Assembly (NCBI GenBank): GCA_045655705.1
Contig: JAZOPU010000009.1
Coordinates: forward strand, 1-64,000
DNA length: 64,000 nt
Direction of reading: 5' to 3'
Origin: Scatosoma sp045655705
GTDB taxonomy: Bacteria; Bacillota; Clostridia; Christensenellales; Borkfalkiaceae
Under the pieces are notes generated by a model. That model searched no databases. It was not told the origin of the DNA and worked only from the letters and a program-made list of their open reading frames with translations. Shown in pieces: positions 50,541 to 59,524 of this stretch. The first letter of the stretch is position 1. Every line of letters starts with the position of its first letter. Position numbers and translations under genes: made by a program.

Positions 50541-51584
50541 GTGCAAAAAGTAAGAGCGGAGATTTATTTAAAGAATATTCAAAGCAACGCGCGCGTATTT
50601 AAAACGCTTTGCGGCGTTTCCCTTTGTGCGGTCGTGAAAGCGGACGCCTACGGGCACGGCGCGGAAAGAGTTGCGTGCGCGTTGGAGCGTATTGCCGATT
50701 GTTTCGCCGTGTCCATTCTCGACGAAGCGATCAAAATCCGCACCGCCGTTTGCGGAAAGGATATTATCATTCTAACGCCCCCAACGAGCGAGCAGGAAAT
50801 TTATCTTGCCGCGAAAAACGGGTTTATTATCAGCGTGGGGGATTTATCTTGCGCAAAGCTCGTGGAGAAAACGGCGCGGCTTTATCAAACGCTCGTGCGC
50901 GTACATTTGAAAGTGAATACGGGTATGAACCGTTACGGTATGGATATAAAGACCTTGGAGCGTGTGTGTAAGCTGTTTGTTGGGCAAAACCGCGTTTGTG
51001 TAGAAGGGCTGTATTCGCATTTATACGGCGAAAGCAAAGAAAGCGCGGTATTGCAACGCGAACGGTTTGAAAAAATGCGTACGCTTGCCAAACGCTTTTT
51101 TGAAAATATCCGTTGTCATTTGAGCGCCACCCGCGGTGCGTTGCTTGGGGAAACATACCGCTACGATATGGTGCGGATTGGTATTGGCTTATACGGGTAT
51201 TTGCCAAGCGGTGAAAAAAACTTGCCATTAAAAAAGGCAATGAAAGTCTACGCGCAAGTCACGGCAACGGGCAGGTATACGGGCGGCGGCGCGGGGTATG
51301 GAGAACACCCAGCGCATATAAAAAAGGGCGAGCGTATACACGTTTGCAGGTTTGGGTATGCGGACGGATTTTTGCGTAAAAGAAAGAACGGCACGCACGG
51401 CTTTGAAAAGAATGCGAATAATTTATGTATGGACGCGTGCGTGCGTAAAGGCTATGCAAAAAAAGGCGATTGGATAACGGTGTTAGACGACGCGGAAAAA
51501 ACGGCGAAAATCACGGGCACGATAGCCTATGAAGTGTTGTGTTCGGCAACGCGCCGCGCGGAGATAGAGTATTTGTATGAATAA
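50541..51584 (+). CDS. alr: Alanine racemase
   Basis: 347 aa, GTG start, a little short of the usual 370-390. Fold type III PLP enzyme. The PLP lysine is K33 in VVKADAYGHG, and the catalytic Tyr is in GAGYGEHPAH near residue 252. Substrate blocks include VHLKVNTGMNRYGM, and RIGIGLYGY follows. Makes D-alanine for peptidoglycan. No strong ribosome site is evident ahead of the GTG (an ATG at 50531 is out of frame), so initiation may be weak. Overlaps the next gene by 8 bases. Confidence 0.93.
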   Translation: MQKVRAEIYLKNIQSNARVFKTLCGVSLCAVVKADAYGHGAERVACALERIADCFAVSILDEAIKIRTAVCGKDIIILTPPTSEQEIYLAAKNGFIISVGDLSCAKLVEKTARLYQTLVRVHLKVNTGMNRYGMDIKTLERVCKLFVGQNRVCVEGLYSHLYGESKESAVLQRERFEKMRTLAKRFFENIRCHLSATRGALLGETYRYDMVRIGIGLYGYLPSGEKNLPLKKAMKVYAQVTATGRYTGGGAGYGEHPAHIKKGERIHVCRFGYADGFLRKRKNGTHGFEKNANNLCMDACVRKGYAKKGDWITVLDDAEKTAKITGTIAYEVLCSATRRAEIEYLYE

Positions 51585-52197
51585 TTTACGGTTTGTAAAA
51601 GACGAAGAAACGGATATCGTGGAACGCAAAAAGCAGTTGCGCGCGTATATGAAAAACCGCCGCGCGGAAAACGAAAACCGTGATTTGAAAGAAGAACTGC
51701 TAACGAAAAACGCGCTTTCGCTTGTGGAAACGCTTTTCGCGGAGAGAATGGGTAAAGGCGAACAATTGCGTTGTTTTTGCTATCTTTCCTATTCGTCGGA
51801 AGCGGGCACGGATATGCTCGTGGAAAAATTACAGGAAAAGGGCGTGGAAGTGCTTTGTCCAATGGTGGAAGGCAAGGAAATGTCCGCCGTGGCGCTTTGC
51901 GAAGATTGCGCGCTTTCCAAATGGGGCATACGCGAGCCTGTGGGCAAAGCGTATACGGGCGATATTGACCTGATCGTGCTTCCGCTTTTGGCGGTGGACA
52001 GGCAGGGCAATAGGCTTGGCTATGGCGGTGGGTACTACGATAAATTTTTGCAAAAACACCCCAAAGCGATAACCGTGGCATATTGCTACGATTTCCAAAT
52101 CGTGCAAAGCGTGCCTGTGGAAAGCACGGACAAAAGCGTGCAATATATCGTTACGGACAAGCGTATAGAAAAGACGAAAGAAAAAAAGAAGGTGTGA
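51577..52197 (+). CDS. fau: 5-formyltetrahydrofolate cyclo-ligase
   Basis: 206 aa. RKKQLRAYMKNRRA near the N-terminus is the ATP-binding arginine/lysine helix, and LLAVDRQGNRLGYGGGYYDKFL (about residues 136-157) is the diagnostic GYGGGYYD block. Converts 5-formyl-THF to methenyl-THF. It begins 8 bases inside alr, and the membrane protein that follows begins 2 bases after its stop. Confidence 0.94.
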   Translation: MNNLRFVKDEETDIVERKKQLRAYMKNRRAENENRDLKEELLTKNALSLVETLFAERMGKGEQLRCFCYLSYSSEAGTDMLVEKLQEKGVEVLCPMVEGKEMSAVALCEDCALSKWGIREPVGKAYTGDIDLIVLPLLAVDRQGNRLGYGGGYYDKFLQKHPKAITVAYCYDFQIVQSVPVESTDKSVQYIVTDKRIEKTKEKKKV

Positions 52198-52199
52198 TT

Positions 52200-52937
52200 A
52201 TGACGAAATTCAAAAAGACGATGAAAAAAATCGGCAGACAAATTTGGGAGCTGTTCAAAGGCTCGATCCCCGCGGCTCTTATGTATTTTTGCGCGGGTAC
52301 GATTCTTTTGATGCTCACAATGAAAGGCGAAGAAGCGCTCGTTTGGGACGGCAAAAAGCTGGCTTGGACGATCGTGTGCATTTTGGGCGGGGCGGGCTAT
52401 AACGCGCTCGTAACCTACGCACAGGGCGGAAACGCGTATGAAATGCTGGTTTCGGGTAATATGAAGCGTACTTCCGAATTTACGCGTGGCGGGGAGATTA
52501 AAATTTCTTCGCATAAATACGCCAAGGAATATAGACCTTGGAAAGGGTTTGCAGTGGGTGCACTCATTTCCCTGTATACGGTGTTTGCAGGGCTTATATT
52601 CGGGGCAAACCAAACGGCGATTGATACGCAAACCATGAGCAAAGGACTTGCCGTTCTTTTGATTATTTGTTTCCTGCTTTCGGGTTGGTCCATCTTGCCT
52701 TTATACTACGTCAATGCAAGCGGAGCGGGTTACGTGAATTATTATTGGTCGTTGCTGTTCGCGCTCATTCCTATAGCGGTTACGGGCGTGATGTATATCG
52801 TCGGGGCGTATGGCAGAAGAAATAAAACCATTCGTCAGCAAGAGCTTGCCGATAAAGCGGCGGCGGCGCAGGTTGTCAAAGAAAAGAAAATTAACTATGG
52901 CGGTTTGCCTGGAACAAAACCGCGTAAGCGTAAATAA
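52200..52937 (+). CDS. Five-helix membrane protein, unknown
   Basis: 245 aa from ATG 52200, preceded by AAGGTG. Upstream in-frame codons lie within fau and are rejected. Five hydrophobic segments: about 23-45, 58-78, 118-140, 150-173 and 182-205. The N-terminus is basic (KFKKTMKKIGRQIWELFKG), and the C-terminus is a cytoplasmic basic tail ending PGTKPRKRK. No family recognised and no enzymatic motif. It lies between folate and rRNA-methylation genes, which tells little about function. Confidence 0.78.
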   Translation: MTKFKKTMKKIGRQIWELFKGSIPAALMYFCAGTILLMLTMKGEEALVWDGKKLAWTIVCILGGAGYNALVTYAQGGNAYEMLVSGNMKRTSEFTRGGEIKISSHKYAKEYRPWKGFAVGALISLYTVFAGLIFGANQTAIDTQTMSKGLAVLLIICFLLSGWSILPLYYVNASGAGYVNYYWSLLFALIPIAVTGVMYIVGAYGRRNKTIRQQELADKAAAAQVVKEKKINYGGLPGTKPRKRK

Positions 52938-52951
52938 CACGGAGAAAACAT

Positions 52952-53491
52952 ATGCGTATTATCGGCGGAAAACACAGAAGCCGTGTGCTTACGGAATTTG
53001 CGGGCGAGGACGTGCGACCCACGTCCGATCGCGCAAGAGAAGCACTGTTTAATATATTGTCCTTTACCGTGCGCGGCGCGAGAGTTCTCGACCTGTTTGC
53101 AGGCAGCGGGGCTTTGGGCTTGGAAAGCCTGTCCCGCGGTGCGAAAGAAGCGGTTTTTAACGACGCGTCCAAGGCAAGTATCGCGATTTTAAAAAAGAAT
53201 ATAACCACGCTCAAAGAAGAAAACGTGCGCATTTATAACTACGATTTTTCCGTATGTTTAGACGCTGTGCAAGGTCAGTTCGATATCGTGTTTATCGATC
53301 CGCCCTATAAGCAAGAATACGGAGCGCAGGCACTGAAAAAAATCGCGGAACGCGGGCTTTTGACGGAAAGCGGCGTTGCCGTCTACGAGCGGGATAGACC
53401 GTTCGACGGCGAAGTTGCAGGGCTTAAAAAATACGACGAACGCCGATATGGGAAAGCGTATTTCACGTTTTTTTGTCGGGACAAGGAGTAG
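52952..53491 (+). CDS. rsmD: 16S rRNA (guanine-966-N2)-methyltransferase
   Basis: 179 aa. MRIIGGKHRSRVL at the start, RPTSDRAREALFNIL, SAM motif LDLFAGSGALGLESLSRGA (about residues 49-67) and the catalytic DPPY in FIDPPYKQ. Methylates G966 of 16S rRNA. It sits directly before coaD (3 bases), the conserved rsmD-coaD pair in Firmicutes. Confidence 0.96.
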   Translation: MRIIGGKHRSRVLTEFAGEDVRPTSDRAREALFNILSFTVRGARVLDLFAGSGALGLESLSRGAKEAVFNDASKASIAILKKNITTLKEENVRIYNYDFSVCLDAVQGQFDIVFIDPPYKQEYGAQALKKIAERGLLTESGVAVYERDRPFDGEVAGLKKYDERRYGKAYFTFFCRDKE

Positions 53492-53494
53492 AAA

Positions 53495-53983
53495 ATGAAC
53501 GAAAAGAGAAAATGTGTGTTTGCGGGTACGTTCGATCCACCTACGCTTGGGCACGAAGCGATCATTCGCGATTGCTTGCAAATGTTCGACGAAGTGGTGG
53601 TGGCGATTATGGTCAATCCCAAAAAGCAACCTGCATTTTTAGTGGAAGAACGCAAGCAAATGCTTGAACTTATAACGAAAAACGATCCGCGCGTGCGTAT
53701 CGTAAGCTTTACGGGTACGGTCGCGGAACTACTCAAAGCGGAAAATACCAAATTCTACGTGCGCGGGATTAGAAACGGCACGGATTTAGACTTTGAAAAC
53801 GCAAATTTTTACGCAACGAAAAAACTCGATAAGGATATTATCGCAATCTATTTGCCCTGCCCACAGGAGCTTTTGCACGTAAGCTCGTCGATGGTGAGAA
53901 ACTCGTTGAAGTTTCAAACGCCGATTGAAGAATACGTAAGTAAAGAAGTGCGGGAATATATCGAAGAACGAAAGAGAGGATAA
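53495..53983 (+). CDS. coaD: Phosphopantetheine adenylyltransferase
   Basis: 162 aa. The nucleotidylyl-transferase motif GTFDPPTLGH is at residues about 11-20, VRGIRNGTDLDFE in the middle, and SSSMVRNSL corresponds to the ISSTxVR motif. Adds AMP to 4'-phosphopantetheine in CoA synthesis. An AAGGAG site lies before the ATG. DAHP synthase starts 3 bases after its stop. Confidence 0.96.
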   Translation: MNEKRKCVFAGTFDPPTLGHEAIIRDCLQMFDEVVVAIMVNPKKQPAFLVEERKQMLELITKNDPRVRIVSFTGTVAELLKAENTKFYVRGIRNGTDLDFENANFYATKKLDKDIIAIYLPCPQELLHVSSSMVRNSLKFQTPIEEYVSKEVREYIEERKRG

Positions 53984-53986
53984 AAA

Positions 53987-55009
53987 ATGTTAGAAAAACA
54001 AAATTTCATTCCCGAACCGGAAGAATTTATTGCGGAAACGCCAATGACGGAAGCACTTAAAAAAATAAAAGCTGAACGGGATAAACAGGTGCGCGACGTG
54101 ATCAGCGGAAAAAGCGATAAAATGCTCGTAGTGGTAGGGCCTTGCTCGGCGCACGAGCCTGCACCCACGCTTGAATACATTTCACGGCTTGGAAAACTCA
54201 ACGAAAAACTCAAAGATAAACTGGTTATCGTGCCGAGAATTTACACGAACAAACCCCGCACCAAAGGCGTAGGATATAAAGGAATGTTTTTACAGCCCGA
54301 TCCCGAAGGCACGGCGGATATCGTGCGCGGGATTCGCAGTATTCGTCAACTGCACCTTGCAGCAATGAACGAATCGGGCTTAACTTCCGCGGACGAAATG
54401 CTCTATCCTGAAAACACGCCGTACGTAGAAGATTTGCTTTCCTATCACGCGGTGGGCGCACGGAGCGTGGAAGACCAGCTGCACCGTCAAGTAGCGAGCG
54501 GTATCGACGCGCCCGTGGGTATGAAAAATCCTATGAGCGGAAATATCCTTGCACTCGTTAATTCCATCTACGCGGCGCAAAGCCCGCAGGTGTTTAAATA
54601 CCGTAACTATCAAGTAAGCTCTGACGGCAATCCCTACGCGCACGCAATCTTGCGCGGCGGCGTGGACGGGGCTGGCAACGACGTGCCTAATTTCCACTAT
54701 GAAACGGTTATGCAGCTTGCGCAAATGTATAACGGAAGTAACTTGCAAAACCCCGCGGTCATTATTGATTGCAACCACTCCAACTCGGGCAAACAGTTCC
54801 GTCAACAAATCCGTATTGCGGAAGAAGTGATGCAAAACCGTCGGTTTGACGCGGACTTTAAAAAACTCGTCAAAGGCTTTATGATTGAAAGCTTTTTGGT
54901 GGAAGGTGCGCAAAAACACGACGAAGTGTTCGGGAAATCTATCACCGATCCCTGCCTTGGTTGGGAAGATACGGAAAGACTTTTGTGCGATTTAGCGGAG
55001 CAGGTATAA
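53987..55009 (+). CDS. aroF: 3-deoxy-7-phosphoheptulonate synthase (DAHP synthase, class I)
   Basis: 340 aa, the AroF/G/H size. VVVGPCSAHEP (about residues 46-56), RIYTNKPRTKGVGYKG, SGLTSADEMLYPEN, the GVGARSVEDQLHRQVASG-like region, and IIDCNHSNSGKQ with the metal ligands. Commits PEP and erythrose-4-phosphate to aromatic synthesis. Which amino acid inhibits it cannot be read from sequence alone, and the symbol is by family. It is separated from the other shikimate genes but sits next to prephenate dehydratase. Confidence 0.93.
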   Translation: MLEKQNFIPEPEEFIAETPMTEALKKIKAERDKQVRDVISGKSDKMLVVVGPCSAHEPAPTLEYISRLGKLNEKLKDKLVIVPRIYTNKPRTKGVGYKGMFLQPDPEGTADIVRGIRSIRQLHLAAMNESGLTSADEMLYPENTPYVEDLLSYHAVGARSVEDQLHRQVASGIDAPVGMKNPMSGNILALVNSIYAAQSPQVFKYRNYQVSSDGNPYAHAILRGGVDGAGNDVPNFHYETVMQLAQMYNGSNLQNPAVIIDCNHSNSGKQFRQQIRIAEEVMQNRRFDADFKKLVKGFMIESFLVEGAQKHDEVFGKSITDPCLGWEDTERLLCDLAEQV

Positions 55010-55025
55010 GACAAGGAGAAAAGTT

Positions 55026-55880
55026 ATGAAAATTGCATTTTTAGGTCCGGAAGGGAGCTATTCTCATCAAGCGGCGAAAACATTTTTAAAAACGGAAGTA
55101 ACGGGCGAAAAATCCAAAGCACAATGGGACGAGTGTATTCCGTTTAGAAACTTCCCCGAAGTGCTTTCGGCGGTGGAGCTTGGAAGAGTAGACGCGGCGG
55201 TTTTGCCCATTGAAAACAGCTTGCAAGGCGGTGTTTCGCAGTGCTTGGATCTCTTGCAGGAATGCACGGGTTTATACGCCGTGAAAGAAACGGTTTTGCG
55301 CGTCGATCATAGACTTGTATATAAAGAAGGAATCAGCCTTTCGCAGATCGGCAGGGTATATTCCCACCGTCAAGCGCTCGATCAATGCTCCAAATTTTTA
55401 TCCCGTGAAATGCCGTTTGCGTCCTTGCGCGAAGCGGAGTCCACGGCGTTCGGGCTTACGCGCGCTATGGAAGACGAAACGGGCAAAAGCGCGGCGATTG
55501 CAGGTTCGCACACGGAAAATATCCGTAAAGGGTTTGTGATGAGTGAAGAAAGTATTTCCGACGAAAAGAATAATTTCACGCATTTCCTGCTCGTAAAGAA
55601 AGGGAAAGATACTTTGCCTAAAACGAGCGACCGCGTGTTCTTCTCCGCCGTTTGTCCGCATAGACCGGGAAGCCTTGTGGAGCTTTTGCAAATTATCGGT
55701 AAATACGGCATCAATATGACGAGAATTGAAAGCCGTCCTGTGAAAAACCGTCCGGGGGATTATCGGTTCTTTATCGAAGCGGATTGTGATATTTCCAAAG
55801 CGGAAGTTTTGGAAATGCTCGCATCTATTCAAAAAGAAACGCTGGAATGTAAAATGTTAGGCGCGTATCATAAAAATTGA
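55026..55880 (+). CDS. pheA: Prephenate dehydratase with ACT domain
   Basis: 284 aa. The dehydratase domain begins KIAFLGPEGSYSHQAA; SRIYSHRQ-type RVYSHRQALDQC is near residue 115. The C-terminal ACT domain has the ESRP phenylalanine-binding motif intact. The catalytic-region motif usually reading TRF is THF here (in KNNFTHFLLV, about residue 184). No chorismate mutase or prephenate dehydrogenase is in the window. It follows DAHP synthase by 16 bases, and the pair feeds phenylalanine synthesis. Confidence 0.93.
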   Translation: MKIAFLGPEGSYSHQAAKTFLKTEVTGEKSKAQWDECIPFRNFPEVLSAVELGRVDAAVLPIENSLQGGVSQCLDLLQECTGLYAVKETVLRVDHRLVYKEGISLSQIGRVYSHRQALDQCSKFLSREMPFASLREAESTAFGLTRAMEDETGKSAAIAGSHTENIRKGFVMSEESISDEKNNFTHFLLVKKGKDTLPKTSDRVFFSAVCPHRPGSLVELLQIIGKYGINMTRIESRPVKNRPGDYRFFIEADCDISKAEVLEMLASIQKETLECKMLGAYHKN

Positions 55881-55907
55881 CCTTTCTCCTACATAAAGGG
55901 GGTAATT

Positions 55908-56690
55908 ATGAAGAAAAAACTTGGTTTTGCGCTTGGTTCGGGCGGTAGCCGCGGCGTGGCGCATATCGGATTTTTACGTGCTATGGAAGAAAAGGGTGTT
56001 CGCCCTGATTATATCGTAGGTTGTTCTATGGGCGCGGTCGTCGGCGCGGCGTATGCGTCGGGATTTCCCGTGGATAAAATGGAAGAAGCGGTGAAAAAGC
56101 TCCGTCTTTTGGATCTCGTTGCGCCTACGGGTAAGCGCGGGGGACTGTTCGATACGAAAAAGGTTAGAAAGCTTTTGGAAAAGTATATCGGCGATATCAC
56201 CTTTGCCGATTTAAAAATACCTTTCCGCTGTGTGGCGGTGGATATGATCACCCAGCGCGTGATTGAGTTTTCCGAAGGCAGTTTATTAGACGCGGTGATC
56301 GCCTCGTCAAGTATTCCGTCCGTGTTTAGACCGTTGGAAAAAGACGGTATGCGCCTTATCGACGGCGGGATTTTAGAACGCGTGCCGTTTATGCAAGTCA
56401 AGGATATGGGCGCGGACGTCGTTGTTGCAGTGGACGTTTTAGGACAACGCTCTACGAAAGAAAAATGTCCCACGACTTTGGGGGTACTCCTTGAAGCGAT
56501 CGATATCGCAGACAACGCCCGAACGAGAATACGTAGGCACACCTATCAAGACCAAATTGATTTTTGGATTGAGCCCGAGCTTGGCGATATGAGCCAATAC
56601 GTTGTGAAAAATCTTGGTTTTGCCGCGGAAAAAGGGTATGAAGTCGGGCAAAAATACGCAAAAGAAATCAAAGCGAAACTCAAAGGATAA
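55908..56690 (+). CDS. Patatin-like phospholipase (RssA/YlbK type)
   Basis: 260 aa. The oxyanion loop GSGGSRG (10-16), nucleophile elbow GCSMG (39-43, Ser nucleophile) and the DGG of RLIDGGILERVP (around residue 150) form the Ser-Asp dyad. Bacterial members are small patatin-type hydrolases acting on acyl lipids; the physiological substrate is usually unknown. It starts with AAAGGGGG before the ATG. RarA follows 5 bases later. Confidence 0.92.
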   Translation: MKKKLGFALGSGGSRGVAHIGFLRAMEEKGVRPDYIVGCSMGAVVGAAYASGFPVDKMEEAVKKLRLLDLVAPTGKRGGLFDTKKVRKLLEKYIGDITFADLKIPFRCVAVDMITQRVIEFSEGSLLDAVIASSSIPSVFRPLEKDGMRLIDGGILERVPFMQVKDMGADVVVAVDVLGQRSTKEKCPTTLGVLLEAIDIADNARTRIRRHTYQDQIDFWIEPELGDMSQYVVKNLGFAAEKGYEVGQKYAKEIKAKLKG

Positions 56691-56695
56691 CGCGA

Positions 56696-58003
56696 ATGGA
56701 TTTATTTGATTTTAACAATCACGAAGAAAAAGCAAAACCGCTTGCCGAGCGTATGCGCGCCAATTCATTAGACGAATTTATCGGGCAAAAGCATATCGTT
56801 TCCGAAGGCTCGTTGCTTCGCCGCGCGATCGCAACCGATCGTCTTGGCAGTTGTATTTTTTGGGGACCACCGGGCTGTGGAAAAACCACGCTTGCCAATA
56901 TCATTGCCCTTAGAACGAACGGCGAGTTTATCAAGCTCAACGCCGTCAACGCAGGCGTTGCAGACGTTAAAAAAGCGGTGGAAACGGCGCGCGAGAATTT
57001 GAAGCTTTTTAATAAACGCACCTATTTGCTTTTGGACGAGTGCCATAGATTTAATAAAACGCAAAGCGATTCGTTGCTTCCCGCGATCGAACAGGGCACG
57101 ATTATTTTTATCGGCTCAACGACGGAAAATCCCTATGCGGCAATGACGCCTGCAATCGTTTCCCGTTGCCGTGTGTTTGAGTTCAAGCATTTAACGACGG
57201 AAGATATTATCGGAGCACTCAAAAGCGCGATCAAGAGCCGTCATAAGGGCTTAGGAAAGCAAAACGTGATAGCGGACGAAGACGCGATCGAGCATATTGC
57301 CAACACTTCGGGCGGAGATCTTAGAATGGCGTATAACGCGTTGGAGCTTGCCGCGCTCACGACCGAGCCAGACGAAAACGGCTGTGTGCATATCCGCCTA
57401 ACGGATGCGGAACAGTCCATTCAAAGAAAGGCGCTTTCCTATAACGAAGATTCCTATTATGACTTTTTATCCGCGTTTTGTAAATCACTCCGCGGAAGCG
57501 ATGCGAACGCGGCACTGTACTATGCAATGCGCTTAATCGAAGGCGGGTGCGATCCTATGCTCGTGGCGCGTCGGCTTGTGGTGCATTCCGCAGAAGACGT
57601 GGGTATGGCAGACCCGCGTGCGTTGCAAATTGCAACGTCGGCTATGTACGCCTTGGAAAAAATCGGCTATCCCGAAGCGCGTATTCCGCTTTCCGAAGCG
57701 ATTATATACGTTTGCGAAGCGGAAAAGAGTAATTCCGTCGTGAATGCAATGTACGCGGCGATTGACGACGTGAAAAATGCCCGCGACGATAACGTTCCGT
57801 CCTACTTAAAGGACAATAGCTACGGCTCGAAAGAAGACAAGGCAAATTCCAAAGCGTATAAATATCCGCATAACTACGGCGGGTACGTGGAGCAACAGTA
57901 TTTGCCCGATAGCGTCAAGGATAAGGTATATTACGTGCCAAGTGAGCGCGGGTTTGAAAAGGAAGTTATGCAAATTCGTCTTCGCAAGGGCAAAAAGCGT
58001 TAA
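56696..58003 (+). CDS. rarA: Replication-associated recombination protein A (AAA+ ATPase)
   Basis: 435 aa. MRANSLDEFIGQKHIV, Walker A WGPPGCGKTTLAN (about residues 54-66), Walker B YLLLDECHRFNK and sensor regions IGSTTEN, then SRCRVFEF. A clamp-loader-like C-terminal half ends with the MgsA-specific domain. Acts at stalled forks. It starts 5 bases after the patatin gene and ends 10 bases before nrdR. Confidence 0.95.
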   Translation: MDLFDFNNHEEKAKPLAERMRANSLDEFIGQKHIVSEGSLLRRAIATDRLGSCIFWGPPGCGKTTLANIIALRTNGEFIKLNAVNAGVADVKKAVETARENLKLFNKRTYLLLDECHRFNKTQSDSLLPAIEQGTIIFIGSTTENPYAAMTPAIVSRCRVFEFKHLTTEDIIGALKSAIKSRHKGLGKQNVIADEDAIEHIANTSGGDLRMAYNALELAALTTEPDENGCVHIRLTDAEQSIQRKALSYNEDSYYDFLSAFCKSLRGSDANAALYYAMRLIEGGCDPMLVARRLVVHSAEDVGMADPRALQIATSAMYALEKIGYPEARIPLSEAIIYVCEAEKSNSVVNAMYAAIDDVKNARDDNVPSYLKDNSYGSKEDKANSKAYKYPHNYGGYVEQQYLPDSVKDKVYYVPSERGFEKEVMQIRLRKGKKR

Positions 58004-58013
58004 GGAGAAAATC

Positions 58014-58478
58014 ATGAAGTGTTTATATTGTGATTGCACGGAAAGCAAGGTAATCGATTCCCGCTCCGCAGACGACGACAAAACCATACGCCGTCGCAGA
58101 GAATGTGTGGGTTGCGGTAGAAGATTTACTACCTATGAAACGATCGAAGTTTCCCCCGTGCTCGTGGTGAAAAATAACGGCACGCGCCAATCGTTTAACG
58201 CGGAAAAGGTACGTAACGGTATCATTAAAGCGTGCGAAAAACGCCCCGTGCCCATTGCCGTTATCGACGAAATGGTCGCGGATATTTCCAAGCAGGTGTA
58301 TAATAGTTTGGAAGGGGAAATCACGACCAAAGAGATTGGGGAAATGGTAATGGAACGTCTGAAAAAGGTGGACGAAGTTGCCTACGTTCGCTATGCTTCG
58401 GTATACCGTTCGTTCAAGGATTTATCCTCGTTTATGTCCGAGCTTAAACAAATGATGAAAGCGGGGAAAAATAAATGA
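58014..58478 (+). CDS. nrdR: Transcriptional repressor NrdR
   Basis: 154 aa from ATG 58014 (AAGGAGA upstream). The longer frame extends back into rarA and is rejected. The zinc finger CLYCDC and ECVGCG occupy the first 40 residues, with RRRRECVGCGRRFTTYE diagnostic. An ATP-cone domain (about 49-140) senses dATP/ATP. Represses ribonucleotide reductase genes through NrdR boxes; no nrd genes are in this window. Overlaps ispG by four bases. Confidence 0.96.
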   Translation: MKCLYCDCTESKVIDSRSADDDKTIRRRRECVGCGRRFTTYETIEVSPVLVVKNNGTRQSFNAEKVRNGIIKACEKRPVPIAVIDEMVADISKQVYNSLEGEITTKEIGEMVMERLKKVDEVAYVRYASVYRSFKDLSSFMSELKQMMKAGKNK

Positions 58479-59524
58479 AAAAGACGAAAACCGTTCGCGT
58501 TGGAAACGTGTTTGTCGGCGGGGGCGAGCGCGTAAAAATCCAGTCCATGACCACTACGAAAACGGCGGACGTAGAAAAAACGCTGGCGCAAATTACGGCG
58601 CTGGAAAATGCAGGTTGCGAGATCGTGCGCGTTGCGGTGGCGGACGAACAGGACGCTTTGGCGATCAAAGCGGTCAAGGAAAAAATAAAAATCCCGCTCG
58701 TTGCCGATATCCATTTTTCGCATAAGCTTGCCACTATGGCGATTGAAAACGGTGCGGACAAGGTGCGTATAAATCCTGGCAATATCGGCGGGGAAAAGGA
58801 AATTAAGTTCGTTGCCGATTGCGTCAAACAGCATAAAATCCCCGTGCGCGTTGGCTCGAATACGGGCAGTATTGAAAAAAACTTTTTGGAAAAGTACGGC
58901 AGGAACGAACACGCGCTCGTTGAAAGCGCGCTGTATAACGTGGCGGTGTTGGAAAAATTCGGTGTGAGCGATATCGTCGTTTCCGTCAAAGCTTCTTCCG
59001 TGCCCCTGACGGTGAAAGCCTATCGCTTGCTTGCAAGCAAAGCGGATTATCCTTTGCATATCGGCGTGACGGAAGCGGGTACGTATGAAGAAGGAATTGT
59101 GAAAAGCGCGGTTGGGATCGGCAGTTTGCTACTTGACGGTATCGGCGATACGTTGCGCGTGTCGCTCACGGACGATCCCGTCAAAGAGATTGGCGCGGCG
59201 AAAGGTATTTTGCGCGCTTGCGGTTTGGGTGAAGATTTTGTGGAAGTGGTTTCCTGTCCCACTTGCGGGCGTTGCAGTTGGGAAAGTATGCATCTTGCGC
59301 AAAAAGTAACTCAGCTGGTCAAAGGATATAAGAAAAACGCCAAGATCGCGGTTATGGGTTGCGTGGTCAACGGCCCGGGTGAAGCGAAAGATGCGGATAT
59401 CGGGATTGCAGGCGGTAACGGTTCTTGCTTGATTTTCAAAAAAGGCGAGCCGTATAAAAAAGTTTCCGCGCAAAATGCGGAAGAAGAATTTTTAAAAGAA
59501 ATCAGGTTGTTATTAGATGAGTAG
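58475..59524 (+). CDS. ispG: 4-hydroxy-3-methylbut-2-en-1-yl diphosphate synthase
   Basis: 349 aa. Penultimate step of the MEP isoprenoid pathway, with a [4Fe-4S] cluster. The N-terminal VRVGNVFVGGGERVKIQSMTTT block, the barrel with RINPGNIGG, and cluster ligands in SCPTCGRCSWE and VMGCVVNGPGEAKDADIG are all present. It overlaps nrdR by 4 bases and the PolC-like gene by 8. In many Clostridia ispG is directly followed by full-length polC, which makes the next gene notable. Confidence 0.96.
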   Translation: MKKTKTVRVGNVFVGGGERVKIQSMTTTKTADVEKTLAQITALENAGCEIVRVAVADEQDALAIKAVKEKIKIPLVADIHFSHKLATMAIENGADKVRINPGNIGGEKEIKFVADCVKQHKIPVRVGSNTGSIEKNFLEKYGRNEHALVESALYNVAVLEKFGVSDIVVSVKASSVPLTVKAYRLLASKADYPLHIGVTEAGTYEEGIVKSAVGIGSLLLDGIGDTLRVSLTDDPVKEIGAAKGILRACGLGEDFVEVVSCPTCGRCSWESMHLAQKVTQLVKGYKKNAKIAVMGCVVNGPGEAKDADIGIAGGNGSCLIFKKGEPYKKVSAQNAEEEFLKEIRLLLDE

